Assembly (NCBI GenBank): GCA_024398135.1
Contig: CP073750.1
Span: 2,480,001 to 2,544,000 of the forward strand
From: a bacterium SCSIO 12643
Lineage (GTDB): Bacteria; Bacteroidota; Bacteroidia; Flavobacteriales_G; Salibacteraceae
Direction: 5' to 3'
DNA length: 64,000 nt
Part shown: in pieces, positions 61,810 through 64,000 of the stretch
Layout of the letters: every line of letters begins with the position of its first letter
Numbering within the stretch: position 1 is the stretch's first letter
The notes under the pieces: generated by a model
Database searches by the model: none
Told to the model about the DNA's origin: nothing
The model's input: the letters and a program-made list of their open reading frames with translations, nothing else
Translations under genes and position numbers: made by a program

Positions 61810-62973
61810 ATGGCATCTAAGTATGAGAAGAGAGGAGTATCGGCAGAAAAAACCGATGTTCATAAAGCCATTGCGAATATTGATAAAGGATTATATCCAA
61901 AAGCATTTTGTAAAATCGTTCCGGATTATTTGACGGGAGATGATAATCATTGTGTGGTGATGCATGCAGATGGGGCTGGTACAAAGTCTTCATTGGCATA
62001 TGCATACTGGAAAGAAACGGGAGATATTTCTGTATGGAAAGGTATTGCGCAGGATGCTCTAATTATGAATATAGATGACCTACTTTGTGTTGGTGCTACC
62101 GGACCAATAATGTTATCTTCAACTATTGGTCGTAATAAAGGTTTGATTCCGGGAGAGGTGATCAAAGCGATCATTGAGGGAACGGAAGAGCTGATTGAAG
62201 ATTTACGTCAGTATGGGGTAGATATTATATCAACTGGTGGAGAAACAGCGGATGTCGGAGATTTGGTAAGAACCATTATTGTGGATTCTACTGTGGTGGC
62301 TAGAATGAAGAAGTCTGATGTTGTGGATAATGCCAATATTAAACCTGGGAATGTCATCGTTGGTTTGGCTTCTTTTGGTCAGGCGACATATGAAAAAGAA
62401 TACAATGGTGGTATGGGAAGTAATGGATTGACTTCTGCTCGCCATGATGTATTTAATAAAGAAACGGCTGAGAAATACCCGGAAACTTATGATGCATCCA
62501 TCGATAATGATTTGGTTTATTCAGGATCAATGGGTTTGACGTCAGAGGTAGAAGATGCACCATTAGATGCGGGTAAGTTGGTGTTGTCACCAACAAGAAC
62601 ATATGCACCAGTAATAGCGGCTATTTTAGAAAAGTATAGAGACCAGTTAGATGGTATGGTACATTGTTCAGGAGGAGCACAGACAAAAATTTTACACTTT
62701 GTTGGTGAACATCGTGTAATCAAAGACAATTTGTTTGAGGTACCTCCACTATTTAAATTGATCAAAGAGCAGTCAGAGACAGAGTGGAAAGAAATGTATC
62801 AGGTGTTTAATATGGGACACCGTATGGAAATCTACACGGATGAAGATACGGCCCAGAAAATAATTGAAATATCAAATTCATTTAATATCCCAGCTCAAAT
62901 AGTGGGTAGAGTAGAAGAAGCTGAAAAAAGAGAGCTCATTATTAAATCTGAATTTGGTGAATTTACCTATTAA
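61810..62973 (+). CDS. purM: Phosphoribosylformylglycinamidine cyclo-ligase (AIR synthase) family protein
   Basis: 387 residues from the ATG at 61810 (MASKYEKRGVSAEKTDVH), typical of the family; an upstream TTG is not needed. PurM closes FGAM to AIR with ATP in purine synthesis. Seen are HADGAGTKSSLAYAY, MNIDDLLCVGATGP, STGGETADVGDLV, GLASFGQATYEKEYNGGMGSNG and VFNMGHRMEIY. The sequence is the diverged form usual in Bacteroidota, so the exact reaction rests on homology. It is 12 bp before prfA. Confidence 0.88.
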   Translation: MASKYEKRGVSAEKTDVHKAIANIDKGLYPKAFCKIVPDYLTGDDNHCVVMHADGAGTKSSLAYAYWKETGDISVWKGIAQDALIMNIDDLLCVGATGPIMLSSTIGRNKGLIPGEVIKAIIEGTEELIEDLRQYGVDIISTGGETADVGDLVRTIIVDSTVVARMKKSDVVDNANIKPGNVIVGLASFGQATYEKEYNGGMGSNGLTSARHDVFNKETAEKYPETYDASIDNDLVYSGSMGLTSEVEDAPLDAGKLVLSPTRTYAPVIAAILEKYRDQLDGMVHCSGGAQTKILHFVGEHRVIKDNLFEVPPLFKLIKEQSETEWKEMYQVFNMGHRMEIYTDEDTAQKIIEISNSFNIPAQIVGRVEEAEKRELIIKSEFGEFTY

Positions 62974-62985
62974 AAAGGCTAAGAT

Positions 62986-64000
62986 ATGATTGAGAAATTA
63001 GAGTTGATTAAAGAGCGGTTTGGAGAAGTTTCTAAAATGATCGTTGATCCGGAAGTTATAGCGGACATGAAGCGTTATGTGAAACTGAACAAGGAATATA
63101 AAAGCTTAGGTAAGATTGTTGAAGAATATGACAAGTACCAGGAGGTCATTGAAAATATTAGTAACAATAAAGAGATCATTGCTACAGAGGATGATCCGGA
63201 ATTTAAGCAAATGGCCGAAGAGGATCTAAAAGAATTAGAACCTCGTAAAGTGGAGTTGGAAGAAAACTTGAAGCAGTTGTTAATTCCTAAAGATCCAGAA
63301 GATGAAAAGAACTGTGTAATGGAATTCCGTGCGGGAACAGGTGGCGATGAAGCATCTATTTTTGCGGGTGATCTGTTTAGAATGTATACCAAGTACTGTG
63401 AAAGTCGTGGTTGGACGGTATCTGTGATGGATGTGAATTACGGGACACAAGGAGGGTACAAAGAGGTAATCATGGAAGTGTCCGGAGAGGATGTGTATGG
63501 TGATTTGAAGTTTGAAGCCGGAGTACACCGTGTGCAACGTGTGCCGCAAACAGAAACCCAGGGTCGGGTGCATACCTCTGCTGCAACGGTAATGGTATTA
63601 CCTGAAGCAGATGAGTTCGATGTAGAGATAAAAACCTCAGATATTAGAAAAGATTTATACTGTGCATCAGGACCTGGTGGGCAATCAGTAAATACAACAT
63701 ATTCAGCGGTTAGATTGACGCATATTCCAACAGGAATTGTCGCGCAATGTCAGGATCAAAAATCACAACCTAGAAACTATGAAAAAGCACTACAGGTTTT
63801 GAGATCAAGAATCTATGACATGGAGCTTCAAAAGAAATTGGAAGCGGATTCTGAGAAAAGAAAAGGAATGGTTTCCAGTGGTGATAGGTCTGCAAAGATT
63901 AGAACCTATAACTATCCGCAAGGACGTGTAACTGATCATAGAATTGGTCTAACGCTTTATAACTTGTCATCGGTTATGGATGGAGACATTCAGAAATTGG
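62986..64000 (+). CDS. prfA: Peptide chain release factor 1 (3' end outside window)
   Basis: 338 codons are visible from the ATG at 62986 to the right edge. RF1 releases the nascent chain at UAA and UAG. The codon-reading tripeptide Pro-Gln-Thr at 187-189 ([15 protein letters not shown]) is the PxT form of RF1, not the SPF of RF2, and the catalytic Gly-Gly-Gln is at 231-233 ([17 protein letters not shown]). The peptide [18 protein letters not shown] is also diagnostic. The frame is open to the end, so only the last few dozen residues are missing. Confidence 0.95.
   Translation, partial: MIEKLELIKERFGEVSKMIVDPEVIADMKRYVKLNKEYKSLGKIVEEYDKYQEVIENISNNKEIIATEDDPEFKQMAEEDLKELEPRKVELEENLKQLLIPKDPEDEKNCVMEFRAGTGGDEASIFAGDLFRMYTKYCESRGWTVSVMDVNYGTQGGYKEVIMEVSGEDVYGDLKFEAGVHRVQRVPQTETQGRVHTSAATVMVLPEADEFDVEIKTSDIRKDLYCASGPGGQSVNTTYSAVRLTHIPTGIVAQCQDQKSQPRNYEKALQVLRSRIYDMELQKKLEADSEKRKGMVSSGDRSAKIRTYNYPQGRVTDHRIGLTLYNLSSVMDGDIQKL

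Overview
The window reads as a stretch of chromosome from an AT-rich member of the Bacteroidota, most likely the Flavobacteriales. Three things point there: a type IX secretion (T9SS) and gliding locus (porV, porU, a PorP/SprF protein, gldJ) with T9SS-type cargo proteins; phylum-typical proteins such as fused SecDF, type III glutamine synthetase, and DUF5606 and DUF6438 proteins; and promoters of the Bacteroidota form TTG-N18-20-TAnnTTTG. No insertion sequence, prophage, CRISPR array or rRNA gene was seen.

Layout. 1-1716: end of an outer-membrane protein gene and waaA. 1718-4260: gene-poor stretch with small lipoproteins or secreted proteins, then tRNA-Gly and tRNA-Leu. 4284-12764: mutS, a SpoU methyltransferase, small and TPR lipoproteins, folK with a deoxynucleoside kinase, and sppA. 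12801-17086: a kelch T9SS substrate, pdhC, pdhA and cdd. 17131-24936: the T9SS core. 25019-28589: murF, an acyl-CoA dehydrogenase and anmK. 28766-33357: nhaD, then exbB-exbD-tonB-folC. 33366-33883: tRNA-Val followed by about 300 nt of hairpin-rich non-coding sequence. 33908-40517: mdh, two secreted proteins of unknown function and a 1208-residue SprB-like adhesin. 40576-48132: a DUF6438 lipoprotein, pyrG-yidC, a TonB-dependent receptor and holA. 48303-52429: a stand-alone HsdR-N nuclease-like protein, a subtilisin with a T9SS tail, DUF5606 and DCC proteins. 52596-57145: secDF, tatA and a Ca/Na antiporter. 57265-64000: glnN, a PorE-like OmpA protein, a PurM-family gene and prfA, which is cut by the right edge.

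Export is the main theme. SecDF and YidC handle inner-membrane export and insertion; PorV, PorU, PorP/SprF, GldJ and probably the PorE-like protein belong to the T9SS; three proteins carry recognisable T9SS C-terminal signals (kelch protein, subtilisin, SprB-like adhesin). ExbB/ExbD/TonB can energise the TonB-dependent receptor. The remaining genes are mostly housekeeping (pyruvate dehydrogenase, malate dehydrogenase, CTP synthase, folate, wall and LPS synthesis, DNA repair and replication).

The least explained items are the structured non-coding block after tRNA-Val, the repeat arrays upstream of nhaD and glnN, terminators hidden inside convergent genes, and several small secreted proteins. 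I found no clear multi-gene system that is plainly new.
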